Source: Clostridiales bacterium
GTDB lineage: Bacteria > Bacillota > Clostridia > Peptostreptococcales > Natronincolaceae
NCBI GenBank assembly: GCA_012800145.1
Contig: JAAZJW010000141.1
Span: 1 to 6,514, forward strand
Direction of reading: 5' to 3'
DNA: 6,514 nucleotides
Shown here: positions 6,028-6,514 of the stretch, in pieces
Layout: each line of letters begins with the position of its first letter
Numbering within the stretch: position 1 is the first letter of the stretch
Notes under the pieces: generated by a model
What the model was told of the DNA's origin: nothing
Databases searched by the model: none
Seen by the model: the letters and a program-made list of their open reading frames with translations, nothing else
Program-made: the position numbers and the translations under genes

Positions 6028-6045
6028 TTACAATCCCCCTGTAAA
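6027..6045 (-). promoter_or_regulatory. small hairpin presenting a ribosome-binding site in its loop
   Basis: TTTACA (6045-6040) and TGTAAA (6032-6027) form a perfect 6-bp inverted repeat around a seven-base loop GGGGGAT. The stem's last base is the A of the leader-ORF ATG. Stem stability is low (two G-C pairs), so any control by it would be modest. Confidence 0.3.
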
Positions 6046-6061
6046 CAAGCACCGGGTATTT

Positions 6062-6514
6062 TTATTCCTCCGAATAATGAGCCAATTTAGGCGAAGGAGG
6101 AACTGTCCTTTTATGGGCGGAATTTTCATGCATTTTTTGTATGATCCTCATATCCCTTTCTGGTATAGATTTACCATCCAGATATAAATCAATTTTTTCA
6201 TAGGTCGTGCCCATTTCCTTTTCATCAGTTTGGCCCTTCCATAATCCGGCCGAAGGGTCCTTATTAATAACCTTTTTGGGTACACCCAGCGCCTCAGCCC
6301 ATTCATATACCTCATGTTTTTTCAATTCGGCTATGGGTTGAAGGTCTACCCCGCCATCACCATATTTGGTAAAATATCCGGTATACATTTCCGCTTTATT
6401 GTCTGTGCCCACCACCAAGTAATTCAAATTATTAGCAATTACATAAAGTGTACTCATCCTTAATCTTGCTCTCAGATTAGCGTCCGTTAATTTTATTGCA
6501 TTATTGTTAAATAT
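6062..6514 (-). CDS. nadE: NadE, NH3-dependent NAD+ synthetase (5' part outside window)
   Basis: NadE performs the last step of NAD+ synthesis, amidating deamido-NAD+ with ATP in the cytoplasm. The frame is open from the right edge, giving 150 C-terminal residues of a protein usually of 240-280 residues. An ATG at 6457 is internal, since matching sequence (NLRARLRM) continues upstream of it. Conserved features in window numbering are NYLVVGTDNKAE (31-42), GYFTKYGDGG (46-55), KDPSAGLWKGQTDE (85-98) and the terminal HKR-PP motif (134-140). The ATP-binding SGGxDS loop should lie just outside. I see no sign of a glutaminase domain, but that would be N-terminal and not visible, so dependence on ammonia rather than glutamine is inferred from the C-terminal pattern. 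The capA-like gene follows after 61 bases. Confidence 0.93.
   Translation of the reverse strand: MFNNNAIKLTDANLRARLRMSTLYVIANNLNYLVVGTDNKAEMYTGYFTKYGDGGVDLQPIAELKKHEVYEWAEALGVPKKVINKDPSAGLWKGQTDEKEMGTTYEKIDLYLDGKSIPERDMRIIQKMHENSAHKRTVPPSPKLAHYSEE

Noticed and set aside
6027..6045. Terminator between nadE and the capA-like gene
   Set aside because: The 6-bp stem has two G-C pairs and is not followed by a U tract.

Overview
The window is low-GC DNA with six protein genes, all on the minus strand. Long G-run ribosome-binding sites, an Rnf ferredoxin:NAD+ oxidoreductase locus, an NlpC/P60 endopeptidase with bacterial SH3 repeats, and a single-pass SPOR-domain protein together suggest an anaerobic Gram-positive member of the Clostridia. 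I cannot name a genus.

Read in the direction of transcription (high to low coordinates), the window opens with the 3' part of nadE (6514-6062, 5' end outside the window). A CapA-family (PGA_cap) metallophosphatase-fold protein follows after 61 bases (6000-4945). A good rho-independent terminator (4877-4839) closes that unit. A new unit then starts from a candidate SigH-type promoter (4753-4727) and encodes a secreted NlpC/P60 peptidase with three SH3b repeats (4682-3543). It ends at a perfect inverted repeat that can act as a terminator on both strands (3499-3540). Next comes a membrane-anchored SPOR-domain protein (3328-2438, TTG start). After an AT-rich gap of about 400 bases, the rnf operon begins with rnfC (2034-706) and rnfD (686 to beyond the left edge). 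The remaining rnf genes should lie beyond position 1.

Functionally there are three themes. NadE makes NAD+ and Rnf couples reduced ferredoxin oxidation to NAD+ reduction and ion pumping. The CapA-like, NlpC/P60 and SPOR proteins all act at or outside the membrane on envelope polymers. There is no sign of a mobile element, CRISPR array, tRNA or rRNA.

The least expected signals are small. They are (1) a possible self-contained plus-strand unit at about 3423-3541 with promoter, ribosome-binding site, 10-codon ORF and terminator; (2) a six-codon leader ORF directly before capA; (3) an in-frame, protein-like 23-codon extension after the stop codon of the SPOR gene; and (4) three TTTAAA blocks spaced exactly 10 bp apart upstream of rnfC. 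I see no clearly new multi-gene system.
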